From Meghimatium bilineatum (taxonomy: Eukaryota; Mollusca; Gastropoda; Stylommatophora; Philomycidae): a stretch of 64,000 bases of DNA. Positions 9,166 to 23,700 of the stretch are shown piece by piece. Position 1 is the stretch's first letter; every line of letters begins with the position of its first letter. The position numbers and the translations under genes were made by a program. The DNA lies in contig CM067306.1 of NCBI GenBank assembly GCA_034231615.1, positions 36,748,071 through 36,812,070 on the forward strand. The letters run 5' to 3'. The notes under the pieces were generated by a model. That model was not told where the DNA came from, did not search any database, and was given only the letters and a program-made list of their open reading frames with translations.

Positions 9166-9188
9166 GGGTTATACACGGAATTTAACGG
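9166..9188 (-). repeat. right terminal inverted repeat, transposon copy 1
   Basis: GGGTTATACAC followed by GGAATTTAACGG is the reverse complement of the left end, exact over the outer 11 bases (one mismatch in this copy) and imperfect further in. It is followed by the duplicated TA at 9189-9190. Confidence 0.85.
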
Positions 9189-12100
9189 TATATACACTTA
9201 TGAAATGTGTTGAAAAGTTTGGAAAAGAAAATAAAAAATATATTTCTAGTGATAAACTATATACATTTATGAAATGTGTTGAAAAGTTTGAAAAAGAAAA
9301 TGAAAAGATATATTTCTAGTGATAATCTACCGGTAGATACATTTATGAAATATGTTGAAAAGTCTGAACAAGAAAATGAAAAGATATATTTCTAGTGATA
9401 ATCTACCGGTAGATACATTTATGAGATGTGTTGACAAGATTGAAAAAGAAAATAGAAAAATATATTTCTAATGATAAACTACTGGTAGATACATTTATGA
9501 GATGTGTTGAAAAGTTTGAAAAAGAAAATTAAAAAATATATTTCTAATGATAAACTACCAGTAGATACATTTATGAGATGTGTTGAAAAATTTGAAAAGA
9601 AAAGAAAAAAATATATTTCTAATGATAAACTAATGATAAACTAATGATAAATTGCTGAAATGTGTTGAAAAGTTTCAAAATCAAAGAAATATTTTCTAAT
9701 GATAAATTAGATACATTTATGAAAAGTTTGAACAAGAAAATTTTTTTTAAGTATTTCTAATGATAAACTAGATACATTTATGAAATGTGTTGAAAAGATT
9801 GAAAAAGAAAATAAAAAAATATATTTCTAATGATAAACTACTGGTAGATACATTTATGAGATGTGTTGAAAAGTTTGAACAAGAAAATTAAAAAATATAT
9901 TTCTAATGATAAACTACCGGTAGATACATTTATGAGATGTGTTGAAAAGTTTGAAAAAGATAATAAAAAATATATTTCTACCGATAATCTAGATACATTG
10001 CTGAAATGTGTTGAAAAGTCTCAAAATCAAAGAAATATTTTTCTAATGATAAATTAGATACATTTATGAGATGTGTTGAAAAGTTTGAAAATCAAAGAAA
10101 TATATTTCTAGTGATAAATTAGAAACATTTATGAAATATGTTGACAGGTTTGAAAAAGAAAATAAAAAAATATATTTCTAGTGATAAACTAGATAACATT
10201 TAAGAAATGTGTTGAAAAGTTTGAAAAAGAAAATAAAAAAATATATTTCTAGTGATAAACATGAAATATGTCGAAAAGTTTGAAGATGAAAAAAAATATA
10301 TTTCTAGTAATAAACTAGATACATTTATGAAATGTGTTGAAAAGTTTGAACAAGAAAATGAAAAGATATATTTCTAGTGATAATCTACCGGTAGATACAT
10401 TTATGAAATATGTTGAAAAGTTTGAACATGAAAATGAAAAGATATATTTCTAGTGATAATCTACCGGTAGATACATTTATGAGATGTGTTGAAAAGATTG
10501 AAAAAGAAAATAAAAAAATATATTTCTAATGATAAACTACTGGTAGATACATTTATGAGATGTGTTGAAAAGTTTGAAAAATAAATTTAAAAATATATTT
10601 CTAGTGATAATCTACCGGTAGATACATTTATGAAATATGTTGAAAAGGTTGAACAAGAAAATGAAAAGATATATTTCTAGTGATAATCTACCGGTAGATA
10701 CATTTATGAGATGTGTTGAAAAGATTGAAAAAGAAAATAAAAAAATATATTTCTAATGATAAACTACTGGTAGATACATTTATGAGATGTGTTGAAAAGT
10801 TTGGAAAAGAAAATAAAAAAATATATTACTAGTTATAATCTACTGGTAGATACATTTATGAAATATGTTGAAAGGTTTGAACAAGAAAATGAAAAGATAT
10901 ATTTCTAGTGATAATCTACCATTAGATACATTTATGAGATGTGTTGAAAAGATTGAAAAAGAATATAAAAAGATATATTTCTAATGATAAACTACTGGTA
11001 GATACATTTATGAGATGTGTTGAAAAGTTTGAAAAAGAAAATTAAAAAATATATTTCTAATGATAAACTACCGGTAGATACATTTATGAGATGTGTTGAA
11101 AAGTTTGAAAAAGAAAAATAAAAAAATATATTTCTACCGATAAACTAGATACATTGCTGAAATGTGTTGAAAAGTTTCAAAATCAAAGAAATATTTTTCT
11201 AATGATAAATTATATACATTTATGAAATGTGTTGAAATGTTTGAAAAAGAAAATCAAAAAATAAATTTCTATTGATCAACTATATACACTTATGAAATGT
11301 GTTGAAAAGTTTGGAAAAGAAAAGAAAAAAATATATTTCTAGTGATAAACTATATACATTTATGAAATGTGTTGAAAAGTTTGAAAAAGAAAATGAAAAG
11401 ATATATTTCTAGTGATAATCTACCGGTAGATACATTTATGAAATATGTTGAAAAGTTTGAACAAGAAAATGAAAAGATATATTTCTAGTGATAATCTACC
11501 GGTAGATACATTTATGAGATGTGTTGACAAGATTGAAACAGAAAATAGAAAAATATATTTCTAATGATAAACTACTGGTAGATACATTTATGAGATGTGT
11601 TGAAAAGTTTGAAAAAGAAAATTAAAAAATATATTTCTAATGATAAACTACCAGTAGATACATTTATGAGATGTGTTGAAAAATTTGAAAAGAAAATAAA
11701 AAAATATATTTCTAATGATAAACTAGATACATTGCTGAAATGTGTTGAAAAGTTTCAAAAATGATAAATTAGATACATTTATGAAAAGTTTGAACAAGAA
11801 AATTTTTTTAAAGTATTTCTAATGATAAACTAGATACATTTATGAAATGTGTTGAAAAGATTGAAAAAGAAAATTAAAAAATATATTTCTAATGATAAAC
11901 TACTGGTAGATACTTTTATGAGATGTGTTGAAAAGTTTGAAAAAGATAATAAAAAATATATTTCTACCGATAATCTAGATATATTGCTGAAATGTGTTGA
12001 AAAGTCTCAAAATCAAAGAAATATTTTTCTAATGATAAATTAGATACATTTATGAGATGTGTTGAAAAGTTTGAAAATCAAAGAAATATATTTCTAGTGA

Positions 12101-14470
12101 TAAATTAGATACATTTATGAAATATGTTGACAGGTTTGAAAAAGAAAATAAAAAAATATATTTCTAGTGATAAACTAGATAACATTTAAGAAATGTGTTG
12201 AAAAGTTTGAAAAAGAAAATAAAAAAATATATTTCTAGTGATAAACATGAAATATGTCGAAAAGTTTGAAGATGAAAAAAAATATATTTCTAGTAATAAA
12301 CTAGATACATTTATGAAATGTGTTGAAAAGTTTGAACAAGAAAATGAAAAGATATATTTCTAGTGATAATCTACCGGTAGATACATTTATGAAATATGTT
12401 GAAAAGTTTGAACATGAAAATGAAAAGATATATTTCTAGTGATAATCTACCGGTAGATACATTTATGAGATGTGTTGAAAAGATTGAAAAAGAAAATAAA
12501 AAAATATATTTCTAATGATAAACTACTGGTAGATACATTTATGAGATGTGTTGAAAAGTTTGAAAAATAGATTTAAAAATATATTTCTAGTGATAATCTA
12601 CCGGTAGATACATTTATGAAATATGTTGAAAAGGTTGAACAAGAAAATGAAAAGATATATTTCTAGTGATAATCTACCGGTAGATACATTTATGAGATGT
12701 GTTGAAAAGATTGAAAAAGAAAATAAAAAAATATATTTCTAATGATAAACTACTGGTAGATACATTTATGAGATGTGTTGAAAAGTTTGGAAAAGAAAAT
12801 AAAAAAATATATTACTAGTTATAATCTACTGGTAGATACATTTATGAAATATGTTGAAAGGTTTGAACAAGAAAATGAAAAGATATATTTCTAGTGATAA
12901 TCTACCGTTAGATACATTTATGAGATGTGTTGAAAAGATTGAAAAAGAATATAAAAAGATATATTTCTAATGATAAACTACTGGTAGATACATTTATGAG
13001 ATGTGTTGAAAAGTTTGAAAAAGAAAATTAAAAAATATATTTCTAATGATAAACTACCGGTAGATACATTTATGAGATGTGTTGAAAAGTTTGAAAAAGA
13101 AAAATAAAAAAATATATTTCTACCGATAAACTAGATACATTGCTGAAATGTGTTGAAAAGTTTCAAAATCAAAGAAATATTTTTCTAATGATAAATTATA
13201 TACATTTATGAAATGTGTTGAAATGTTTGAAAAAGAAAATCAAAAAATAAATTTCTATTGATCAACTATATACACTTATGAAATGTGTTGAAAAGTTTGG
13301 AAAAGAAAAGAAAAAAATATATTTCTAGTGATAAACTATATACATTTATGAAATGTGTTGAAAAGTTTGAAAAAGAAAATGAAAAGATATATTTCTAGTG
13401 ATAATCTACCGGTAGATACATTTATGAAATATGTTGAAAAGTTTGAACAAGAAAATGAAAAGATATATTTCTAGTGATAATCTACCGGTAGATACATTTA
13501 TGAGATGTGTTGACAAGATTGAAACAGAAAATAGAAAAATATATTTCTAATGATAAACTACTGGTAGATACATTTATGAGATGTGTTGAAAAGTTTGAAA
13601 AAGAAAATTAAAAAATATATTTCTAATGATAAACTACCAGTAGATACATTTATGAGATGTGTTGAAAAATTTGAAAAGAAAATAAAAAAATATATTTCTA
13701 ATGATAAACTAGATACATTGCTGAAATGTGTTGAAAAGTTTCAAAAATGATAAATTAGATACATTTATGAAAAGTTTGAACAAGAAAATTTTTTTAAAGT
13801 ATTTCTAATGATAAACTAGATACATTTATGAAATGTGTTGAAAAGATTGAAAAAGAAAATTAAAAAATATATTTCTAATGATAAACTACTGGTAGATACT
13901 TTTATGAGATGTGTTGAAAAGTTTGAAAAAGATAATAAAAAATATATTTCTACCGATAATCTAGATATATTGCTGAAATGTGTTGAAAAGTCTCAAAATC
14001 AAAGAAATATTTTTCTAATGATAAATTAGATACATTTATGAGATGTGTTGAAAAGTTTGAAAATCAAAGAAATATATTTCTAGTGATAAATTAGATACAT
14101 TTATGAAATATGTTGACAGGTTTGAAAAAGAAAATAAAAAAATATATTTCTAGTGATAAACTAGATAACATTTAAGAAATGTGTTGAAAAGTTTGAAAAA
14201 GAAAAAAAAGATATTTCTAGTAATAAACTAGATACATTTATGAAATGTGTTGAAAAGTTTGAACAAGAAAATGAAAAGATATATTTCTAGTGATAATCTA
14301 CCGGTAGATACATTTATGAAATATGTTGAAAAGTTTGAACAAGAAAATGAAAAGATATATTTCTAGTGATAATCTACCGGTAAACATACAGGTAAACATA
14401 CATACATTTATGAAATGTGTTGAAATGTTTGAAAAAGAAAATCAAAAAATAAATTTCTATTGATCAACTA
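9189..14470. repeat. 70/76-bp satellite, block 2
   Basis: The block continues directly from the transposon with TATATACACTTATG, the other half of the interrupted monomer. Monomer types are as in block 1, with frequent CCGGTA and CTGGTA. A local triplication of AATGATAAACT occurs at about 9623-9650. The end carries an unusual GGTAAACATACAGGTAAACATACAT stretch near 14390-14415, then the TTGATCAAC monomer that hosts the next transposon fragment. Short plus-strand frames of about 64 codons here do not start with ATG and repeat with the array. Confidence 0.97.
10060..14190. repeat. higher-order repeat, 1,986-bp period
   Basis: Ordered sets of monomer variants recur exactly 1,986 bp apart, for example GAACATGAAAATG near 10430 and 12416, and the TATATACACTTATG monomer at 11281 and 13267. 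Two units are nearly identical and a third is partial. The first unit is more diverged and merges leftward into the sequence after the transposon, where the spacing is about 2,092 bp. Confidence 0.9.
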
Positions 14471-14983
14471 CCGTTAAATTCTGAATATAAACCCATCCGA
14501 TTGTAGGCCGATAACCTAACTATCCCTTCCCAAAAGTGGAGAAAGTCGAAAGTCCGACTATAGACCGACATCCCCAACTTAACAAAGCCGGCAATAATGA
14601 ACTTCATCATCATAAGAAAGAACGGACATGCTAAATGGAAATTAACACAAACTTTTGCAACTCTAAGAAAATAGCATTCCTTTCATTTGCTTCACTCATG
14701 TAACTTGAATGAATCAAGGAATGAAACCCCGGTGGCTACTGTATTCTGGATCAATATATCCGAAAATAATGAATACCCGGTAGGCTGACTTCCCTATCCA
14801 TGACTATAGACGGTTTATGAGGTGGCGAGACTTTGGGGAACAAAGTTTTTCCTGAATGAATTGTCTGTGTTGGGTGTCTGGACGTTATGACGCGGAACAG
14901 CGCTAGTGAATAGTAATTACTATGTAACTATTATGTCACTGGCTTCTGACAGTGATGTTTAAGTGGGAAATGATGAAAGGCAA
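14471..14983 (+). mobile_element. truncated transposon, left-end fragment 1 (513 bp)
   Basis: This matches the first 513 bp of the full element, beginning CCGTTAAATTC after GATCAACTA. It breaks off after GATGAAAGGCAA, where satellite resumes as TTGATGATACATTTATGAG. The right terminal repeat is missing, so this piece cannot move as a unit. It differs from the other fragments at one CpG (GATGTTT for GACGTTT). Confidence 0.95.
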
Positions 14984-17199
14984 TTGATGATACATTTATG
15001 AGATGTGTTGAAAAGTTTGAAAAAGAAAATTAAAAAATATATTTCTAGTGATAATCTACCGGTAGATACATTTATGAAATATGTTGAAAAGGTTGAACAA
15101 GAAAATGAAAAGATATATTTCTAGTGATAATCTACCGGTAGATACATTTATGAGATGTGTTGAAAAGATTGAAAAAGAAAATAAAAAAATATATTTCTAA
15201 TGATAAACTACTGGTAGATACATTTATGAGCTGTGTTGAAAAGTTTGGAAAAGAAAATAAAAAAATATATTACTAGTGATAATCTACTGGTAGATACATT
15301 TATGAAATATGTTGAAAGGTTTGAACAAGAAAATGAAAAGATATATTTCTAGTGATAATCTACCGGTAGATACATTTATGAGATGTGTTGAAAAGATTGA
15401 AAAAGAATATAAAAAAATATATTTCTAATGATAAACTACCGGTAGATACATTTATGAGATGTGTTGAAAATTTGAAAAAGAAAAATAAAAAAATATATTT
15501 CTACCGATAAACTAGATACATTGCTGAAATGTGTTGAAAAGTCTCAAAATCAAAGAAATATTTTTCTAATGATAAATTATATACATTTATGAAATGTGTT
15601 GAAATGTTTGAAAAAGAAAATCAAAAAATAAATTTCTATTGATCAACTATATACACTTATGAAATGTGTTGAAAAGTTTGGAAAAGAAAATAAAAAAATA
15701 TATTTCTAGTGATAAACTATATACATTTATGAAATGTGTTGAAAAGTTTGAAAAAGAAAATGAAAAGATATATTTCTAGTGATAATCTACCGGTAGATAC
15801 ATTTATGAAATATGTTGAAAAGTTTGAACAAGAAAATGAAAAGATATATTTCTAGTGATAATCTACCGGTAGATACATTTATGAGATGTGTTGACAAGAT
15901 TGAAAACGAAAATAGAAAAATATATTTCTAATGATAAACTACTGGTAGATACATTTATGAGATGTGTTGAAAAGTTTGAAAAAGAAAATTAAAAAATATA
16001 TTTCTAATGATAAACTACCAGTAGATACATTTATGAGATGTGTTGAAAAATTTGAAAAGAAAATAAAAAAATATATTTCTAATGATAAACTAGATACATT
16101 GCTGAAATGTGTTGAAAAGTTTCAAAATCAAAGAAATATTTTTCTAATGATAAATTAGATACATTTATGAAAAGTTTGAACAAGAAAATTTTTTTAAAGT
16201 ATTTCTAATGATAAACTAGATACATTTATGAAATGTGTTGAAAAGATTGAAAAAGAAAATAAAAAAATATATTTCTAATGATAAACTACTGGTAGATACA
16301 TTTATGAGATGTGTTGAAAAGTTTGAAAAATATAATAAAAAATATATTTCTACCGATAATCTAGATACATTTATGAGATGTGTTGAAAAGTTTGAAAATC
16401 AAAGAAATATTTTTCTAATGATAAATTAGATACATTTATGAAATATGTTGAGAGGTTTGAAAAAGAAAATAAATAAATATATTTCTAGTGATAAACTAGA
16501 TAACATTTAAGAAATGTGTTGAAAAGTTTGAAAAAGAAAATAAAAAAATATATTTCTAGTGATAAACATGAAATATGTCGAAAAGTTTGAAAATGAAAAA
16601 AAATATATTTCTAGTAATAAACTAGATACATTTATGAAATGTGTTGAAAAGTTTGAACAAGAAAATGAAAAGATATATTTCTAGTGATAATCTAGATACA
16701 TTGCTGAAATGTGTTGAAAAGTCTCAAAATCAAAGAAATATTTTTCTAATGATAAATTAGATACATTTATGAGATGTGTTGAAAAGTTTGAAAATCAAAA
16801 ATATATTTCTAGTGATAAATTAGATACATTTATGAAATATGTTGACAGGTTTGAAAAAGAAAATAAAAATATATATTTCTAGTGATAAACTAGATAACAT
16901 TTAAGAAATGTGTTGAAAAGTTTGAAAAAGAAAAAAAAGATATTTCTAGTAATAAACTAGATACATTTATGAAATGTGTTGAAAAGTTTGAACAAGAAAA
17001 TGAAAAGATATATTTCTAGTGATAATCTACCGGTAGATACATTTATGAAATATGTTGAAAAGTTTGAACAAGAAAATGAAAAGATATATTTCTAGTGATA
17101 ATCTACCGGTAAACATACAGGTAAACATACATACATTTATGAAATGTGTTGAAATGTTTGAAAAAGAAAATCAAAAAATAAATTTCTATTGATCAACTA
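14984..17199. repeat. 70/76-bp satellite, block 3
   Basis: Ordinary mixed monomers lie between two transposon fragments. The block includes one monomer in which the A-run is replaced by a T-run (AAAATTTTTTTAAAG near 16190) and ends with the same GGTAAACATACAGG stretch seen before fragment 1. Confidence 0.97.
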
Positions 17200-17712
17200 C
17201 CGTTAAATTCTGAATATAAACCCATCCGATTGTAGGCCGATAACCTAACTATCCCTTCCCAAAAGTGGAGAAAGTCGAAAGTCCGACTATAGACCGACAT
17301 CCCCAACTTAACAAAGCCGGCAATAATGAACTTCATCATCATAAGAAAGAACGGACATGCTAAATGGAAATTAACACAAACTTTTGCAACTCTAAGAAAA
17401 TAGCATTCCTTTCATTTGCTTCACTCATGTAACTTGAATGAATCAAGGAATGAAACCCCGGTGGCTACTGTATTCTGGATCAATATATCCGAAAATAATG
17501 AATACCCGGTAGGCTGACTTCCCTATCCATGACTATAGACGGTTTATGAGGTGGCAAGACTTTGGGGAACAAAGTTTTTCCTGAATGAATTGTCTGTGTT
17601 GGGTGTCTGGACGTTATGACGCGGAACAGCGCTAGTGAATAGTAATTACTATGTAACTATTATGTCACTGGCTTCTGACAGTGACGTTTAAGTGGGAAAT
17701 GATGAAAGGCAA
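17200..17712 (+). mobile_element. truncated transposon, left-end fragment 2 (513 bp)
   Basis: It has the same left junction and the same right breakpoint (GGCAA then TTGATGATAC) as the fragment at 14471. The shared breakpoint shows that both descend from one deletion event and were copied as part of a larger satellite block. Confidence 0.95.
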
Positions 17713-20700
17713 TTGATGATACATTTATGAGATGTGTTGAAAAGATTGAAAAAGAAAATAAAAAAATATATTTCTAATGATAAACTACTGGTAGATACAT
17801 TTATGAGATGTGTTGAAAAGTTTGAAAAAGAAAATTAAAAAATATATTTCTAGTGATAATCTACCAGTAGATACATTTATGAAATATGTTGAAAAGGTTG
17901 AACAAGAAAATGAAAAGATATATTTCTAGTGATAATCTACCGGTAGATACATTTATGAGATGTGTTGAAAAGATTGAAAAAGAAAATAAAAAAATATATT
18001 TCTAATGATAAACTACTGGTAGATACATTTATGAGCTGTGTTGAAAAGTTTGGAAAAGAAAATAAAAAAATATATTACTAGTGATAATCTACTGGTAGAT
18101 ACATTTATGAAATATGTTGAAAGGTTTGAACAAGAAAATGAAAAGATATATTTCTAGTGATAATCTACCGGTAGATACATTTATGAGATGTGTTGAAAAG
18201 ATTGAAAAAGAATATAAAAAAATATATTTCGAATGATAAACTACCGGTAGATACATTTATGAGATGTGTTGAAAAGTTTGAAAAAGAAAAATAAAAAAAT
18301 ATATTTCTACCGATAAACTAGATACATTGCTGAAATGTGTTGAAAAGTCTCAAAATCAAAGAAATATTTTTCTAATGATAAATTATATACATTTATGAAA
18401 TGTGTTGAAATGTTTGAAAAAGAAAATCAAAAAATAAATTTCTATTGATCAACTATATACACTTATGAAATGTGTTGAAAAGTTTGGAAAAGAAAATAAA
18501 AAAATATATTTCTAGTGATAAACTATATACATTTATGAAATGTGTTGAAAAGTTTGAAAAAGAAAATGAAAAGATATATTTCTAGTGATAATCTACCGGT
18601 AGATACATTTATGAAATATGTTGAAAAGTTTGAACAAGAAAATGAAAAGATATATTTCTAGTGATAATCTACCGGTAGATACATTTATGAGATGTGTTGA
18701 CAAGATTGAAAAAGAAAATAGAAAAATATATTTCTAATGATAAACTACTGGTAGATACATTTATGAGATGTGTTGAAAAGTTTGAAAAAGAAAATTAAAA
18801 AATATATTTCTAATGATAAACTACCAGTAGATACATTTATGAGATGTGTTGAAAAATTTGAAAAGAAAATAAAAAAATATATTTCTAATGATAACCTAGA
18901 TACATTGCTGAAATGTGTTGAAAAGTTTCAAAATCAAAGAAATATTTTTCTAATGATAAATTAGATACATTTATGAAAAGTTTGAACAAGAAAATTTTTT
19001 TAAAGTATTTCTAATGATAAACTAGATACATTTATGAAATGTGTTGAAAAGATTGAAAAAGAAAATAAAAAAATATATTTCTAATGATAAACTACTGGTA
19101 GATACATTTATGAGATGTGTTGAAAAGTTTGAAAAAGAAAATTAAAAAATATATTTCTAATGATAAACTACCGGTAGATACATTTATGAGATGTGTTGAA
19201 AAGTTTGAAAAATATAATAAAAAATATATTTCTACCGATAATCTAGATACATTTATGAGATGTGTTGAAAAGTTTGAAAATCAAAGAAATATTTTTCTAA
19301 TGATAAATTAGATACATTTATGAAATATGTTGAGAGGTTTGAAAAAGAAAATAAATAAATATATTTCTAGTGATAAACATGAAATATGTCGAAAAGTTTG
19401 AAAATAAAAAAAAATATATTTCTAGTAATAAACTAGATACATTTATGAAATGTGTTGAAAAGTTTGAACAAGAAAATGAAAAGATATATTTCTAGTGATA
19501 ATCTAGATACATTGCTGAAATGTGTTGAAAAGTCTCAAAATCAAAGAAATATTTTTCTAATGATAAATTAGATACATTTATGAGATGTGTTGAAAAGTTT
19601 GAAAATCAAAGAAATATATTTCTAGTGATAAATTAGATACATTTATGAAATATGTTGACAGGTTTGAAAAAGAAAATAAAAAAATATATTTCTAGTGATA
19701 AACTAGATAACATTTAAGAAATGTGTTGAAAAGTTTGAAAAAGAAAAAAAAGATATTTCTAGTAATAAACTAGATACATTTATGAAATGTGTTGAAAAGT
19801 TTGAACAAGAAAATGAAAAGATATATTTCTAGTGATAATCTACCGGTAGATACATTTATGAGATGTGTTGAAAAGATTGAAAAAGAAAATAAAAAAATAT
19901 ATTTCTAATGATAAACTACTGGTAGATACATTTATGAGATGTGTTGAAAAGTTTGAAAAAGAAAATTAAAAAATATATTTCTAATGATAAACTACCGGTA
20001 GATACATTTATGAGATGTGTTGAAAAGTTTGAAAAATATAATAAAAAATATATTTCTACCGATAATCTAGATACATTTATGAGATGTGTTGAAAAGTTTG
20101 AAAATCAAAGAAATATTTTTCTAATGATAAATTAGATACATTTATGAAATATGTTGAGAGGTTTGAAAAAGAAAATAAATAAATATATTTCTAGTGATAA
20201 ACTAGATAACATTTAAGAAATGTGTTGAAAAGTTTGAAAAAGAAAATAAAAAAATATATTTCTAGTGATAAACATGAAATATGTCGAAAAGTTTGAAAAT
20301 GAAAAAAAATATATTTCTAGTAATAAACTAGATACATTTATGAAATGTGTTGAAAAGTTTGAACAAGAAAATGAAAAAATATATTTCTAGTGATAATCTA
20401 CCAGTAGATACATTTATGAAATATGTTGAAAAGGTTGTACAAGAAAATGAAAAGATATATTTCTAGTGATAATCTACCGGTAGATACATTTATGAGATGT
20501 GTTGAAAAGTTTGGAAAAGAAAATAAAAAAATATATTACTAGTGATAATCTACTGGTAGATACATTTATGAAATGTGTTGAAAGGTTTGAACAAGAAAAT
20601 GAAAAGATATATTTCTAGTGATAATCTACCGGTAGATACATTTATGAGATGTGTTGAAAAGATTGAAAAAGAATATAAAAAAATATATTTCTAATGATAA

Positions 20701-23700
20701 ACTATATACATTTATGAAATGTGTTGAAAAGTTTGAAAAAGAAAATGAAAAGATATATTTCTAGTGATAATCTACCGGTAGATACATTTATGAAATATGT
20801 TGAAAAGTTTGAACAAGAAAATGAAAAGATATATTTCTAGTGATAATCTACCGGTAGATACATTTATGAGATGTGTTGACAAGATTGAAAAAGAAAATAG
20901 AAAAATATATTTCTAATGATAAACTACTGGTAGATACATTTATGAGATGTGTTGAAAAGTTTGAAAAAGAAAATTAAAAAATATATTTCTAATGATAAAC
21001 TACCAGTAGATACATTTATGAGATGTGTTGAAAAATTTGAAAAGAAAATAAAAAAATATATTTCTAATGATAAACTAGATACATTGCTGAAATGTGTTGA
21101 AAAGTTTCAAAATCAAAGAAATATTTTTCTAATGATAAATTAGATACATTTATGAAAAGTTTGAACAAGAAAATTTTTTTAAAGTATTTCTAATGATAAA
21201 CTAGATACATTTATGAAATGTGTTGAAAAGATTGAAAAAGAAAATAAAAAAATATATTTCTAATGATAAACTACTGGTAGATACATTTATGAGCTGTGTT
21301 GAAAAGTTTGGAAAAGAAAATAAAAAAATATATTACTAGTGATAATCTACTGGTAGATACATTTATGAAATATGTTGAAAGGTTTGAACAAGAAAATGAA
21401 AAGATATATTTCTAGTGATAATCTACCGGTAGATACATTTATGAGATGTGTTGAAAAGATTGAAAAAGAATATAAAAAAATATATTTCGAATGATAAACT
21501 ACCGGTAGATACATTTATGAGATGTGTTGAAAAGTTTGAAAAAGAAAAATAAAAAAATATATTTCTACCGATAAACTAGATACATTGCTGAAATGTGTTG
21601 AAAAGTCTCAAAATCAAAGAAATATTTTTCTAATGATAAATTATATACATTTATGAAATGTGTTGAAATGTTTGAAAAAGAAAATCAAAAAATAAATTTC
21701 TATTGATCAACTATATACACTTATGAAATGTGTTGAAAAGTTTGGAAAAGAAAATAAAAAAATATATTTCTAGTGATAAACTATATACATTTATGAAATG
21801 TGTTGAAAAGTTTGAAAAAGAAAATGAAAAGATATATTTCTAGTGATAATCTACCGGTAGATACATTTATGAAATATGTTGAAAAGTTTGAACAAGAAAA
21901 TGAAAAGATATATTTCTAGTGATAATCTACCGGTAGATACATTTATGAGATGTGTTGACAAGATTGAAAAAGAAAATAGAAAAATATATTTCTAATGATA
22001 AACTACTGGTAGATACATTTATGAGATGTGTTGAAAAGTTTGAAAAAGAAAATTAAAAAATATATTTCTAATGATAAACTACCAGTAGATACATTTATGA
22101 GATGTGTTGAAAAATTTGAAAAGAAAATAAAAAAATATATTTCTAATGATAACCTAGATACATTGCTGAAATGTGTTGAAAAGTTTCAAAATCAAAGAAA
22201 TATTTTTCTAATGATAAATTAGATACATTTATGAAAAGTTTGAACAAGAAAATTTTTTTAAAGTATTTCTAATGATAAACTAGATACATTTATGAAATGT
22301 GTTGAAAAGATTGAAAAAGAAAATAAAAAAATATATTTCTAATGATAAACTACTGGTAGATACATTTATGAGATGTGTTGAAAAGTTTGAAAAAGAAAAT
22401 TAAAAAATATATTTCTAATGATAAACTACCGGTAGATACATTTATGAGATGTGTTGAAAAGTTTGAAAAATATAATAAAAAATATATTTCTACCGATAAT
22501 CTAGATACATTTATGAGATGTGTTGAAAAGTTTGAAAATCAAAGAAATATTTTTCTAATGATAAATTAGATACATTTATGAAATATGTTGAGAGGTTTGA
22601 AAAAGAAAATAAATAAATATATTTCTAGTGATAAACATGAAATATGTCGAAAAGTTTGAAAATAAAAAAAAATATATTTCTAGTAATAAACTAGATACAT
22701 TTATGAAATGTGTTGAAAAGTTTGAACAAGAAAATGAAAAGATATATTTCTAGTGATAATCTAGATACATTGCTGAAATGTGTTGAAAAGTCTCAAAATC
22801 AAAGAAATATTTTTCTAATGATAAATTAGATACATTTATGAGATGTGTTGAAAAGTTTGAAAATCAAAGAAATATATTTCTAGTGATAAATTAGATACAT
22901 TTATGAAATATGTTGACAGGTTTGAAAAAGAAAATAAAAAAATATATTTCTAGTGATAAACTAGATAACATTTAAGAAATGTGTTGAAAAGTTTGAAAAA
23001 GAAAAAAAAGATATTTCTAGTAATAAACTAGATACATTTATGAAATGTGTTGAAAAGTTTGAACAAGAAAATGAAAAGATATATTTCTAGTGATAATCTA
23101 CCGGTAGATACATTTATGAGATGTGTTGAAAAGATTGAAAAAGAAAATAAAAAAATATATTTCTAATGATAAACTACTGGTAGATACATTTATGAGATGT
23201 GTTGAAAAGTTTGAAAAAGAAAATTAAAAAATATATTTCTAATGATAAACTACCGGTAGATACATTTATGAGATGTGTTAAAAAGTTTGAAAAATATAAT
23301 AAAAAATATATTTCTACCGATAATCTAGATACATTTATGAGATGTGTTGAAAAGTTTGAAAATCAAAGAAATATTTTTCTAATGATAAATTAGATACATT
23401 TATGAAATATGTTGAGAGGTTTGAAAAAGAAAATAAATAAATATATTTCTAGTGATAAACTAGATAACATTTAAGAAATGTGTTGAAAAGTTTGAAAAAG
23501 AAAATAAAAAAATATATTTCTAGTGATAAACATGAAATATGTCGAAAAGTTTGAAAATGAAAAAAAATATATTTCTAGTAATAAACTAGATACATTTATG
23601 AAATGTGTTGAAAAGTTTGAACAAGAAAATGAAAAAATATATTTCTAGTGATAATCTACCAGTAGATACATTTATGAAATATGTTGAAAAGGTTGTACAA

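Larger units (their letters stand above)
7193..9188 (+). mobile_element. full-length non-autonomous TA-site DNA transposon, copy 1 (1,996 bp)
   Basis: The element begins CCGTCAAATTC and ends GAATTTAACGG, so its ends are inverted repeats. The flanks are GATCAAC-TA on the left and TATATACAC on the right. Uninterrupted monomers of the same type (for example near 11275) read GATCAACTATATACAC, so the insertion duplicated a single TA. That target duplication is the mark of the Tc1/mariner superfamily. No transposase is present: the only open frames are 63 codons with a GTG start (7995) and 95 codons on the minus strand (8706-8993), neither recognisable. Inside are a diverged direct repeat (7721 and 8153), a 16-bp tandem repeat near 8340-8371, and a hairpin (8744-8755 with 8767-8778). 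Base composition is clearly less AT-rich than the satellite. The family itself I do not recognise. Confidence 0.85.

Noticed and set aside
7193..9188. Retrotransposon or host gene fragment as the origin of the 2-kb insert
   Set aside because: There is no poly(A) tail, long terminal repeat or reverse transcriptase, while inverted termini and an exact TA duplication are present, which fits a cut-and-paste DNA element.
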